Assembly (NCBI GenBank): GCA_049315825.1
Contig: JBMOJK010000002.1
Span: forward strand, 1-64,000
Reading direction: 5' to 3'
DNA: 64,000 bases
Origin: JBMOJK01 sp049315825
GTDB lineage: Bacteria; Patescibacteriota; Gracilibacteria; BD1-5; UBA2023
In this document: piece after piece, positions 19,880-29,084 of the stretch
Numbering within the stretch: position 1 is the stretch's first letter
Layout of the letters: the number at the start of each line of letters is the position of its first letter
Translations under genes and position numbers: made by a program
Notes under the pieces: generated by a model
Databases searched by the model: none
Told to the model about the DNA's origin: nothing
The model's input: only the letters and a program-made list of their open reading frames with translations

Positions 19880-21052
19880 TTATTTCTTCTCGCTAAATTT
19901 GTTCGCTACCGCCTGCTGTACGAGCATGAAGAGTGTACCGATGAGCCAGTAGATACCTACACCTGCTGGGAAGAAGTACGTAGATACTGCGATCATCACT
20001 GGCATACCCCAGAGCATGAATGCATTCATCATATTTGGATCCGGCATGATGCTGTTTGGATCAGCTGGAATGATTTCTTTCTTCTCTGGTTCAGATCCAG
20101 CCGTGCGCATCTGAGAGAGCTTGATCTGTGACCACTGCGCAGCACCGACAAGTATTGCGAGTCCTGCACCTACGAATCCACCGATCGCAAGGAGATCCAT
20201 CCCAAGGAAGTGTGTCGTGATCGTTGATACCTGGAATCCCTGAAGGAACTGGTAGAAATAGTAGTGATTGCTCGCATCCTGGATGCTGGTGAGCACCCAA
20301 TAGAGAACGATAAGGATTGGCATCTGGATGAGAAGCGGGAGGCATGATCCGAGCGGATTTACCTTTTCCTTCTTGTAGAGCTCCATGAGTTCCATACCCA
20401 TCTTCGACTGATCACCCTTGTACTTTTCCTGAAGTTTCTTGATCTTTGGCTGAATCTCCTGCATCTTGCGTGCATTTACCAGCATGTGGTGCTGTGGGAT
20501 GAGCAAGATGAGTCGCACAATGAGCGTGATGATAATAATCGCAAGCCCGAGACTATGACTTGGAAGTGCGTCCAAGATATATACGAAAAGATTGAGAACT
20601 GGAGCGTAGAAAATCGTTGCCATAAAGACTCGGATTGATCCGCGTTCCGCGATCTTTACACTCGAAGTGATATCCTTTCCGTCGATCTTTGCCTTAAATC
20701 CAATATCCGAAGCATGTTCGAAGAGTGCGCGAAGTGGATTGAGGTCCATTTTTACCTGAGACTTTGCAGCAACGGTGAGTGTTTTACAGAAATCCTTTGC
20801 TGATCCATCGATTTCTACCTTTTGAAGATCCTTGAGGACTTCGAGGTCGCGACAAGTATCGAGAGTGATCTGTTTATCGGTTGGATTGACAAGGTCAATG
20901 ACTGGGATGTTTGGGATTACGTATTCTGCCTTTGCAAGGTGGAAATATGGTTCTGTCTTCTCTGTCTGCTTTTCTGGCTTTGGAAGGAAGAAATTAATGA
21001 CGAGCAGGAAGATGAACGTGAGCAGAAGTATGTTGAGTAGTCGGTCTTTCAT
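19880..21052 (-). CDS. yidC: Membrane protein insertase YidC/Oxa1
   Basis: 390 aa. N-terminal TM, a small periplasmic domain (about 30-150), then the Oxa1 core: 'LIVRLILLIPQHHMLVNARKM' with the hydrophilic-groove arginine, 'NPLGSCLPLLIQMPILIVLY' and 'FFPAGVGIYWLIGTLFMLVQQ'. Inserts membrane proteins with or without Sec. Third gene of the classical rpmH-rnpA-yidC operon. Its start lies inside the rnpA frame. Confidence 0.95.
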   Translation of the reverse strand: MKDRLLNILLLTFIFLLVINFFLPKPEKQTEKTEPYFHLAKAEYVIPNIPVIDLVNPTDKQITLDTCRDLEVLKDLQKVEIDGSAKDFCKTLTVAAKSQVKMDLNPLRALFEHASDIGFKAKIDGKDITSSVKIAERGSIRVFMATIFYAPVLNLFVYILDALPSHSLGLAIIIITLIVRLILLIPQHHMLVNARKMQEIQPKIKKLQEKYKGDQSKMGMELMELYKKEKVNPLGSCLPLLIQMPILIVLYWVLTSIQDASNHYYFYQFLQGFQVSTITTHFLGMDLLAIGGFVGAGLAILVGAAQWSQIKLSQMRTAGSEPEKKEIIPADPNSIMPDPNMMNAFMLWGMPVMIAVSTYFFPAGVGIYWLIGTLFMLVQQAVANKFSEKK

Positions 21053-21401
21053 GGGTTGTGGGAGAAAATACTTTTTTGAGAAGGAAGGTGACTTCTTTTT
21101 CGAAATTTACGCGGTTTTCTTCGCTCTTTCGAGTGAGGATCGTTCATTTCTTGGCAACAAATACGAGGTCCAGGCCGTCACGTTCAATGTACGGTCTAGC
21201 TGTCTCGTAGAAAAGTCGCCTATAAAAATTGCGATCCACGCTTGTTTTGGTCACTTTCCCCGAAAGGATAATGCCGAAACGCGCATGCGCAAGCTGATTT
21301 TTCGTAACATTCGCCACGATGGAATACGAAAAGAAAGGCTTTTTTCTTTTTAAAACCTTTCCAACGTCTGATTCTGTGAGGCGAAAAACTTTCGCGATCA
21401 T
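20994..21401 (-). CDS. rnpA: Ribonuclease P protein component
   Basis: 135 aa. 'HARFGIILSGKVTKTSVDRNFYRRLFYE' corresponds to the RNR motif of RnpA (given here in outline), and 'LDLVFVAKKG' to the last conserved strand; its glycine is TGA (21144-21146). Beyond that the frame continues through the last helix ('NFEKEVTFLLKKV') to TAA at 20994, overlapping yidC by 59 bases. With a standard code the helix would be lost, so the overlap is a consequence of recoding. Binds the RNase P RNA for tRNA 5' processing. Confidence 0.85.
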
Positions 21402-21404
21402 GGC

Positions 21405-21650
21405 TTATGCTTCTGGTCGGAATTTCTCGCTAGAACCTGGGTATCGTACAACACGTGCAGTACCACCAGCGATGATATGCATCTTTGACTTACCGTTTGT
21501 GAACTTGTAGCGGTTTGGATAGCTAACAGCGAGGACGTGTCGTCCCTTGCGTCGGCGTGCAGCAATAACTGCCTTACCACCCTTTGTAGTCATGCGTGCG
21601 AGGAATCCGTGTGCTCGAAGACGTTTGCGCTTCTTGAATTTACCAATCAT
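21405..21650 (-). CDS. rpmH: Ribosomal protein bL34 with C-terminal extension
   Basis: 81 aa. Residues 1-43 are bL34 ('KRLRAHGFLARMTTKGGKAV', 'AARRRKGRHVLAVS'). A further 38 residues ('YPNRYKFTNGKSKMHIIAGG' onward) follow without stop; normal bL34 ends near residue 45. Three bases separate it from rnpA. The tail could reach along the ribosome surface; its role is unknown. Confidence 0.9.
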   Translation of the reverse strand: MIGKFKKRKRLRAHGFLARMTTKGGKAVIAARRRKGRHVLAVSYPNRYKFTNGKSKMHIIAGGTARVVRYPGSSEKFRPEA

Positions 21651-21756
21651 AGTACTCTAAAAATGAATGCGTGAATTGTATGGAATAGGGTGTATAAGTC
21701 AAACTTATATGATCATATATTTGAACTTATCTCACCCTCATTTTGGAAACTGTATT

Positions 21757-23787
21757 CTACGGAAATATAACATTTACTGGTACGTAAACTATATCCGAAC
21801 TTGTTGTACCATTTCAGAACTGACCTCCTTGATTTCTTCCAACGCACTGCACTCCTCCAGTAGATGTAATAAAACAAGATGATGTACTTCCTATGCTCAG
21901 TTTTTTAAAATTGAGTCATGATGGCAGATATGAAGGGGCTGTAACTGTATATGCTGATGACTGCATGAGTGGATCATTAGCCATGCCAGAGCCCATACAT
22001 TTCATCTCCCCTGAGCTCATGGTCGCACAAAAACTATAGGCGTATCTTACTGCTCCACCACCTCCGATGAGAGAAATCACATTAGACTCCCATCAGGCTA
22101 TTGTGGTAGGAGTTGTGATTGGCCCAACAGACAGGTTAAGCTCTGGTCACCAGCACTTCACTGCACCTGTATCCATGAGTACACATACATTCATTCCGGA
22201 CATAACGATCTGACGTCCTCCTGAGGTAATACCTGACGGAACTGGAGCTAGAACCTTTCCAGCTCCACTCGCATAATTATCACCCAGTGCTCCACTTACA
22301 TTACTTCACCAACATTTTACTGCTCATGTTTCCAAGAGAGCACAGCTTACTACACCTCCAACGCCTTGTGATGTTACAACTGAGGTTGCACGGGCATCCA
22401 GTCATATAACATCCACTGGCAGAGAATAGCCCGATATATCCTGACCGTTCCCTAGCGCCCAAGATCCGTTTCACCAACACTTCACTCCGCCGTCAACCAT
22501 AAGAGCACAGCCCATACTCAATCCGCCCAAAGAGACAGTTGCTACTCAGGTCTCAAGTCCAGGGATCGTAGCTACCGTATTGTTCACAGGAAGCCCAAGG
22601 TATCTATCCGCTGGTCCAGCCCAACATTTTAGAGTACCGCTGCCCGTCATCGCACAATATCATCCTCGTGGACCTCAGAACAATTTGGTCACATTCGAGA
22701 GATCTGGTACATCAGTAGGAGTAAGCACTGGTTCTGAAAGACCTAATGCAAGGCCAGTTCCCCAACACTTTACTCATCTATTTGACATGAGTGCACATGC
22801 TGAATTATTAGCCGAATTTACTATTTGTATAGCTAGTAAACTAGTACCTGTTGAAGTGTTACCAGTCGACGTATTTCCTGTTGAAGTTGCGGCTGAATTC
22901 ATGATGAGATCCATCTGCACCTTCCCTCCGAGTTGTGTATTAATAACAGTTGCTCCTGCTACTGCAAATTGGGCCGTCTCAAGCGATACGACATTTTTAA
23001 TATTTGGGGTACCTGCAAGATCAGAGCTCGCATATGCGGCCTTTAGATTACTCACCATTGTAGTAATCCCTCCCGTTGAATCATCTTCTGGAAGCGAGGC
23101 TCCAGAATACACAACCGTATTTGGATTAAATGTTGATGGACTTGCGATATCTTTCCCTGAGAAGAGCAACTTTCCAGAAAGAAGGTTCGCAGAGATTTCT
23201 ATGTTATCACCTGGATTTCCAATACTACTAATGATACTCGGAATCGCGAGCACATAGTAGACATTTGATGCTTGCGTTGCAGCGGATATTCCCTGGTACG
23301 TACCCCGTACATATACAATATTGGGTGTTCCAGCATCTGCATGTGCCTGTTCAATGAGAGCTGGCGCAATCGCTACTGGTGCAGATCCTTCGTAGTCCGC
23401 CTTAAGGGAATATGCATTCCCATACGAAAGAACCGAGTATGTATACGCTTTCTGGGTAAGTGGGTCTGTTGGAGCTTTATTTAAAGCTGATGAATTCAGT
23501 CGTGTTGCTGCCCCATCCGCAAATACACCCTGCTTCCAGACAGAACCGCCACTAAATGTCACATTGAAAGAATTGTCTGGAGTTGGAAAGGTACCCGAAG
23601 CAATCGTAGATGTATCGAGTGCCTTTGCTATGTTTGCAAGGTCGGTACTTCTCGTAGCATCACGTGCACCTGCCGAATAACCACCCAGAGACAGAAAGCC
23701 AATCGTACCAAGTATCGCAAGAATCGTAATGGTAACGATAAGTTCCACGAGGGTGAATCCAGATTTTGAGCGGATTACGAGACGCAT
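21757..23787 (-). CDS. Large prepilin fused to RCC1-like repeats
   Basis: 676 aa. N-terminus 'GFTLVELIVTITILAILGTI' with the polar continuation 'GGYSAGARDATRSTDLANI' is a standard prepilin region. Residues about 30-330 form a pilin-like body. From about 330 on, repeats of the pattern 'CALM.(T/S)G.VKCWG...LG' are visible about six times, as in RCC1/BNR beta-propellers. Twelve TGAs occur, all in the repeat half (22774 to 21814), three of them at the 'CWG' glycine. Stop is TAG. It is probably a pilus-tip or surface adhesin whose propeller is presented on a pilin stem; that role is inferred. Confidence 0.8.
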
Positions 23788-23936
23788 AGATCGTAGTAAT
23801 TATTGATTTGAACAAAATTAACATACTAATTTAGTTTGATCAAGTTGAAATGCGTAGGGCTTCGCTGATTATACCCCTTATTTTTGAGTGAATCCCGGGT
23901 AAGGCCCTACAGAAGAGAATCGCAAATAGCATTTAT

Positions 23937-23972
23937 AAAAATAAAACCATCCAGTTGGATGGTTTTATTTTT
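23937..23972. terminator. Bidirectional terminator at rnc end
   Basis: 17-base perfect arms (core AAAACCATCCA / TGGATGGTTTT) with a 2-base centre; overlaps the last codons of rnc. Confidence 0.8.
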
Positions 23973-24696
23973 CCCAGTTACTTTTTCGTTCGAGAGCATT
24001 TTCAGCCGCTTTGGACTGCGCCTTCTTTTTGCTCGATCCAGTACCACGTCCGATCTCACGATTCTCGACAAATACTCCAATCTCGTATGTCTTATCGTGG
24101 TCGAGTCCTTGCTCGCCGATAAGATCATAGTGTGGTGTCACATTAAACATCGCTTGGACGATTTCCTGAAGGCTGGACTTGGGATCCACATGGAGTGCTT
24201 GTTCAAGGATGCCCGTGAGAGTTGAGATGACATGCACTTCCACGAACTGCTTGGCCGCTGCAAATCCTGCATCGAGATAGATCGCTCCGAGGAGCGCCTC
24301 AAAGGTATTGGCAAGGATGTACGGATTGAGGTGTCACTCAGCCTGCATCTCGCCTTTAGAGAGAAGGATAAAGTCCGAAAGTCCAATCTTGAGAGAGATA
24401 TCTGCAAGATTGCGACCACGTACAAGTGCACTTCGAATATCCGTCATCGCGCCTTCGTCCTTGTCCGGGAAGGCGTGGTAGAGGTATTCGGTGGTGATGA
24501 GTTCGAGCACTGCATCTCCGAGATATTCGAGTCGTTCGTTGCTCTGAGTAAAATTGAGCTCATTGAGCACAGAACGATGGAGGAATGCAAGTACGTATGA
24601 GCTTCGTCTCTTGTACGGAATCTCAAGAGAAAGCAGAAGACTTTCTACCTTCTCTTCAAATGCCAACGAATCGAAGCGGTTGCCCCGTTTAGACAT
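23965..24696 (-). CDS. rnc: Ribonuclease III
   Basis: 243 aa. Signature 'NERLEYLGDAVLEL' holds the catalytic acidic residues; a second site is 'NTFEALLGAIYLDAG'. The C-terminal double-stranded RNA-binding domain ends 'GTGSSKKKAQSKAAENAL'. Codon 121 is TGA (24334-24336) in 'MQAEGHLNPYILANTFEAL', a position that is glycine in many RNase III proteins. Cuts dsRNA in rRNA and mRNA processing. Upstream nusB is on the same strand. Confidence 0.95.
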
Positions 24697-24737
24697 AGGA
24701 AAACATTAAATACGAAAATGGGGATCACCCAAAAACA

Positions 24738-25208
24738 CTAAATGCTGAAAAAGTGACCCTCTCGTGGTGTGAGCGTTGCTAGTATATCGTTTTTTTGATC
24801 TTTCAAACTATTGAGTACTCCGTTGACGAGCTCACGAGCACCGTCGTCAGAGAATTTCTTCGCAAGTTCGACTGCTTCGTTGATCGAAACCTTCTCAGGA
24901 ACTTGATCAGCCTTGAGGTAGAGCATCTCATATGCGCCGATGAAGATCGGGAGGAGATTGACGAGTGGCATGATCGTGATATCGAACTTCGGAGCATACA
25001 TCTTCACGATCTGAAGAAGGGTACCTTCCTGAACTACGATCCCCTCATACATATCGAGAAAATACGCATCAACAAGCGCATCTCCTACCGGAGATTCGTA
25101 ATAAGACGACGCAAAATTCTCCAGAGAGAAGTCAGTTCCAAGAACCGAACGAGCGTAGAGCGCCTGCAAGAGAAATTCGCGCACTTCGCGACGAGAGAGT
25201 TTTCGCAT
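24738..25208 (-). CDS. nusB: Transcription antitermination factor NusB
   Basis: 156 aa, all-helical. 'RREVREFLLQALYARSV' is the Arg-rich N-terminal motif and 'PEKVSINEAVELAKKFSDDG' the conserved C-terminal one. Binds boxA RNA with S10 in rRNA antitermination. Adjacent to rnc, another rRNA-processing gene. Confidence 0.9.
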   Translation of the reverse strand: MRKLSRREVREFLLQALYARSVLGTDFSLENFASSYYESPVGDALVDAYFLDMYEGIVVQEGTLLQIVKMYAPKFDITIMPLVNLLPIFIGAYEMLYLKADQVPEKVSINEAVELAKKFSDDGARELVNGVLNSLKDQKNDILATLTPREGHFFSI

Positions 25209-25232
25209 ATTTAAAAGACCGCAGCTGAAAAT

Positions 25233-25256
25233 AAAAGCCGGAGTAATCCGGCTTTT
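25233..25256 (-). terminator. Terminator after bL32-like gene
   Basis: Ten-base arms AAAAGCCGGA / TCCGGCTTTT with a GTAA loop; T-rich on the minus strand after the bL32-like gene. Confidence 0.7.
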
Positions 25257-25266
25257 GGAAGTGGAG

Positions 25267-25497
25267 TTACGCTCGAACCGTAGTTACTTTTGATTTCGAA
25301 CCTACCTTGTAGACCTTGCGGCCGTTGTATTCTCCAGTGATTGGAGATGCAAAATGAGCGAGACCGATCGCATTTCCTGCTGCGTCGTACTGAAGAACGA
25401 CTGAATTCTTGATCTTGCGAGCCTTCTCAAAGAGCCACTTACCGTGACGCTTACCAGACTGAACTTTCGAGGCTTTCTTTGGAGGTGAAAATGTCAT
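25267..25497 (-). CDS. rpmF: bL32-like ribosomal protein
   Basis: 76 aa, basic. 'PPKKASKVQSGKRHGKW' and 'PITGEYNGRKVY' match the start and end of bL32, the latter in the place where the Zn-binding strand reads 'G.YNGR'. No cysteines are present, so a zinc-free form. Genes around it are RNA-maturation genes. If not bL32, it is some other small basic ribosomal protein. Confidence 0.6.
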   Translation of the reverse strand: MTFSPPKKASKVQSGKRHGKWLFEKARKIKNSVVLQYDAAGNAIGLAHFASPITGEYNGRKVYKVGSKSKVTTVRA

Positions 25498-25568
25498 GTT
25501 GCAAAAAAAATTGGACCGAAAGATAGTATGAAAAAGTGTGTATATGTCAAAGGAAAGTTTGACCTTCT

Positions 25569-26504
25569 TTAGTTCGTGGTTTTTTTGATCTTCGCAAGGT
25601 AGAACCCCTCGAAGTTTTCAGAAGGAAGTATGCGCACTGTTTTGTGCATTTCAGCGTGGTAGACACGGTTCGAGAATACCTTTATCCCCGGGCGAACTTC
25701 TGCGAATGGGAACTCGATCGGTTCGAGTTTGGCACCCGGGTGAGCGAGGAGGAATTTCGAAACAACACCTTCGTTCTCCTCGGGAGCAAGGGTACATGTC
25801 GAATACAGAACAATCCCGTCCTTCTTGAGTGATTTGTAGGATCGGACAAGCAGATCATATTGGAGTTCTGCTTTCTTGCGGATATTTTCGAGCGAGAAAA
25901 ACCCGTATGATCGCTCATCATCGAGTCGAATGCGTCATTCGGCTGAACATGGTGCATCGATAAGGATAGCGTCGAACTGGTCAGAGTTCTCATCGAAGAA
26001 CTTTCGTGCATCTAGACGCTCTGGCTTGATGATCGTTGCTCACTGAAGCTTTGCATTGTGGGCGAGCTTGTCGAAGCGAACAGGGCTTTGCTCAAGAGCG
26101 ATGATCTGACCCTGGTTGGACATGAGTGCGGCCATCTGAGTCGTCTTAGAACCCGGTGCTGCACACACATCGAGGACCTTCATCTTGGGAGCGAGGTTCA
26201 TGACGAGTGGAGGAAGCAAGCTCGAAAGCGACTGCATGTAAGTAAGCCCTTCTCGAAATAGCTTCGAGCCCTTGAATCTGTATTCATCCTCTGGTGCAAG
26301 CAAATACACACCTGGGATAGCTACGAATTTCGTAGCCGGGATCGCAAGTTCCGCGAGGATGGTATCAATCTCAGTCTCAGAAGATTTGAGCGTGTTAACG
26401 CGAAACGACGCTGTGCGCGCAGTTGCAAAGGCGTGCATCGCAGTCTGGTAGTCGGTGTCTGAGAGCAGAGCTCGCAGACGTGTATCAAGAAGTTTTGGAA
26501 TCAT
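25569..26504 (-). CDS. RsmB/NOP2-type RNA m5C methyltransferase
   Basis: 311 aa from ATG 26504. SAM-binding motif 'VLDVCAAPGSKTTQMAALM', catalytic-loop 'ILIDAPCSAEGR', and 'VLYSTCTLAPEENEGVV' with the second catalytic Cys. It methylates cytosine-5 in rRNA or tRNA; the short N-terminus lacks the NusB-like domain of RsmB, so the substrate is open. TGAs at 26040-26042 and 25935-25937, the latter inside the motif IV region. Divergent from earP. Confidence 0.88.
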
Positions 26505-26558
26505 GTGCGTATTGAACAGAGAATCTTGCGTTTTGCAAATGGGAAGTAGACTTGTCGC

Positions 26559-27542
26559 ATGCAGATGGATTTTACCGTACCGATCATCGACAACTTTGGG
26601 GACATGGGCTTTGCTCTGTCGCTTGCAGTTTCGATGATGGAAAAACACCCCGATCTCACGATCCGGTTTTGGAGTGAAGACGAGGCATTGTTCGAAAGAA
26701 TGCTCGCAGAGAAAGCATTCCCAAGACTCAGTTATCACGTACTTTCAGACTGGAGCACAAGCGATCATAGCGAGATCAGGTGTAATTTCTTTGGACTCAA
26801 ACTCATCGAAAGCGAGCTCCAAGCAACATATCCACACATGATTCTCAACTTTGATTATCTCCAGTTTCACAAAGATCGAGGTTTGTGAGATCCTGGGATC
26901 GGATCAATCCATGGCACGACCTACACGATCGGGGCATCCAAAGTTATTCATCTCGTACCAACCATCCTTGAAGAAGGTGCTGGGATCGTACTTCCTGGGA
27001 CACACAATACACTGACTCGGGAGCAATTCATACAAAAATATTCTCTCATTTCACTCAACACTTCATCGCAATGGTGCAGTGTTTTTGTATATCCGACCAC
27101 GCTTGAGACAATACAAAAACTTGCGGAGAATCATCCAAATATCCAGTTTCTCATCTGTGGCGGACAAAGTATCAATCTCGCGAACTGCATCTCACTCCCT
27201 TTTCTCGCACTCACGGACTATCAAGATCTGCTCACGCTCTGTGATACCAATATCGTGCGTTGAGAAAATAGCCTCATCGCCGCGAGTCTTGCGGGTAAGC
27301 CATTTCTTTGGGATATTTACCGGGAGAGTAATGATGCTCATTTCGAGAAAATACGAGATTTCAGAGAGATCATAGAGGGATTTGGAGCCGACGGATCGCT
27401 CTTTGAGTCGTTCATCACCCCTGCCACGCAATTCACCAGCCTAGAAACACTGCTCACACTTGCAGATACGCCATTCCAATCTCTCGCATGCTCCACACAA
27501 AGTCGCGACATCCGCACGACCATCGACGCATTTCTTAACTAA
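26559..27542 (+). CDS. earP: EarP-like EF-P arginine rhamnosyltransferase
   Basis: 327 aa. 'IIDNFGDMGFALSLAV' is the EarP N-terminal motif with the catalytic Asp region; 'IVRGENSLIAASLAGKPFLW' matches the 'RGEDS' sugar-nucleotide motif, with its glycine coded by TGA (27261-27263). Another TGA is at 26886. GT-B fold enzyme that transfers rhamnose from dTDP-rhamnose to Arg32 of EF-P. The efp gene is 530 bases away and has Arg32. Somewhat shorter than proteobacterial EarP (about 375). Possibly acquired; I cannot place its origin. Confidence 0.85.
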
Positions 27543-27547
27543 TCCAC

Positions 27548-28021
27548 ATGGAAACATCACTCGTTCACATCGACGCATTTCAGATCACGGGTATCACCAC
27601 CCGAACCACCAACGGAGATGAGCAAAATCCATCCGAAGCCAAGATCGGACCGCTTTGGGGGAGATTTTATGCGGAAAATATCCGTAGAAATATCCCAGAT
27701 GCAGCGGATATGGATACGACATACGGGGTGTATTCGAACTATGAGTCCGATATCTTTGGCAAATACAATCTCACGGTCGGAATCAAGACAAATGCAATCG
27801 TATCTGACCCCAATCTTCACTCGCTCACGATCCAAGCTGGAGACTATATGGTATTTCGAAACAGCGGTCCGATGCCTCAGATGGTGATCGATACCTGGAT
27901 GGAAATCTGGAGAATATTTACCACGGGCAAAACTGAATGGAGGCGGGATTTCGCGACAGATTTTGAGAAATACGAGCGCGAAGGTGAAGTAGCGATTTAT
28001 ATCGGAGTAAGCAAGAAATAA
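27548..28021 (+). CDS. GyrI-like effector-binding domain protein
   Basis: 157 aa. 'ITTRTTNGDEQNPSEAKIG' and 'IGPLWGRFY' fit the AraC effector-binding/GyrI-like small-molecule-binding fold, followed by 'YGVYSNYESD' and 'YEREGEVAIYIGV'. It has no DNA-binding part. Five bases after earP, so co-transcribed with it. Ligand unknown. Confidence 0.8.
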   Translation: METSLVHIDAFQITGITTRTTNGDEQNPSEAKIGPLWGRFYAENIRRNIPDAADMDTTYGVYSNYESDIFGKYNLTVGIKTNAIVSDPNLHSLTIQAGDYMVFRNSGPMPQMVIDTWMEIWRIFTTGKTEWRRDFATDFEKYEREGEVAIYIGVSKK

Positions 28022-28023
28022 CA

Positions 28024-28063
28024 AAAAACCCTCCTTCGCTCTTACGAGCTTCGGAGGGTTTTT
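28024..28063. terminator. Terminator between GyrI-like gene and efp
   Basis: Arms AAAAACCCTCC / GGAGGGTTTTT with an inner GCTC/GAGC helix. Serves both converging genes. Confidence 0.75.
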
Positions 28064-28074
28064 AGAGGGGCGAA

Positions 28075-28641
28075 TTAGTTCTTCGCGCGCTCCATGTATT
28101 CACCAGTTTCTGGAGAAACCATGATGTAGTCATCCTGATTTACGAATCCTGGAACTCGGAGTTCGAGACCAGTTTCGAGCTTCACAAGCTTGTCGACCTT
28201 TCCATCGGCAGTGTTTCCTGCAACGGCTGGATCAGCTTCAACAACCTTGAGCTTCACTCGCTGTGGGAGCATAACACCTACGAGACGACCTTCGAAACTC
28301 TGGATATCAACGATGAGTCCTTCGATGAGGTAGAACTTCGCGTCACCGATGTCTTCTTCGCTGAGTTCGATCTGCTCGAAACTTTCCTGATCCATGAATG
28401 CGTACATTCCTGCAGATTCGTAGAGGAATTCGAACTTAGAACGAGCGAGCGTTACGTCGTCCATTTTTTCTTCAGAATCGAAGATCTTGTCTGCCATTCC
28501 CTTCTGGAGAAGGTTCTTGAGACGAAGCTTGATATTTGTTGCTCCACGTCCTGCGCGGTGCATTTCGAATCGGAGAACCACGAAGAGGTCGTTTCCAATT
28601 TTTACAACGGTACCTACACGGCACTGCATAGCTGTTTTCAT
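28075..28641 (-). CDS. efp: Elongation factor P, Arg32 type
   Basis: 188 aa from ATG 28641, the usual EF-P length. KOW-like N-domain has the loop 'MHRAGRGATNIKLRLKNL' in which the tip residue is Arg32, not the lysine of the EpmA pathway. This is the residue that EarP rhamnosylates. OB domains follow ('FLYESAGMYAFMDQ', 'GLELRVPGFVNQDDYI'). Relieves ribosome stalling at polyproline. Together with earP this suggests Arg-rhamnosyl activation of EF-P. Confidence 0.95.
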   Translation of the reverse strand: MKTAMQCRVGTVVKIGNDLFVVLRFEMHRAGRGATNIKLRLKNLLQKGMADKIFDSEEKMDDVTLARSKFEFLYESAGMYAFMDQESFEQIELSEEDIGDAKFYLIEGLIVDIQSFEGRLVGVMLPQRVKLKVVEADPAVAGNTADGKVDKLVKLETGLELRVPGFVNQDDYIMVSPETGEYMERAKN

Positions 28642-28739
28642 AGCGAAAAATTCAAAAATATAAACCGAAAATAACATGAGACTCCCAAGATCTCGATTCT
28701 AAAGAATCCCTTATTATTTTCGTGCATCTCTCAAAGGAG

Positions 28740-28762
28740 AATTGGTGCCCAAGATGGGATTT
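28740..28762 (-). repeat. Copy of the tRNA-Leu 3' end
   Basis: 23 bases identical to 28856-28878, which cover the 3' end (with CCA) of the tRNA-Leu gene. The 93 bases between the copies contain small hairpins but no tRNA fold that I can close. Confidence 0.75.
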
Positions 28763-28858
28763 CCCTTCGGGCCACGCTCGGCCGAAAGCCAAGTTGTTGG
28801 CTTCCTATCCCGCGATGCAGGATACCTCACGTTCAAATCCGTCGGTTACATCTCAAAT

Positions 28859-28944
28859 TGGTGCCCAAGATGGGATTTGAACCCACACGGGATTGCTCCC
28901 ACAGGCTTCTGAAACCTGCGTGTCTACCGTTCCACCACCTGGGC
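28859..28944 (-). tRNA. tRNA-Leu(CAG)
   Basis: 86-nt class II tRNA with encoded CCA. Acceptor GCCCAGG pairs with CTTGGGC; anticodon stem CAGGT/GCCTG encloses TTCAGAA, so the anticodon is CAG. A long variable arm (GGGAGCAATCCC) supports leucine. Confidence 0.95.
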
Positions 28945-29052
28945 GCGACTGCGCGCAGAGAGTAACGAGAAAGGCGGAAAATGCAAGTTTGAAGGGTTTT
29001 CTCGGGAATTTGCAGAGAAAAAGAAATGGTCGCTCCTGATCTGATTCTTCTC

Positions 29053-29084
29053 AAAATCCCGTCCGATAAATCGGACGGGATTTT
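29053..29084. terminator. Terminator after methyltransferase gene
   Basis: Perfect 15-base arms (core ATCCCGTCCGAT) with a 2-base centre, directly downstream of the gene at 29085. Confidence 0.8.

Noticed and set aside
28763..28855. Second tRNA gene between the tRNA-Leu repeats
   Set aside because: A T-loop-like GTTCAAATC is present, but no acceptor or anticodon stems can be closed.
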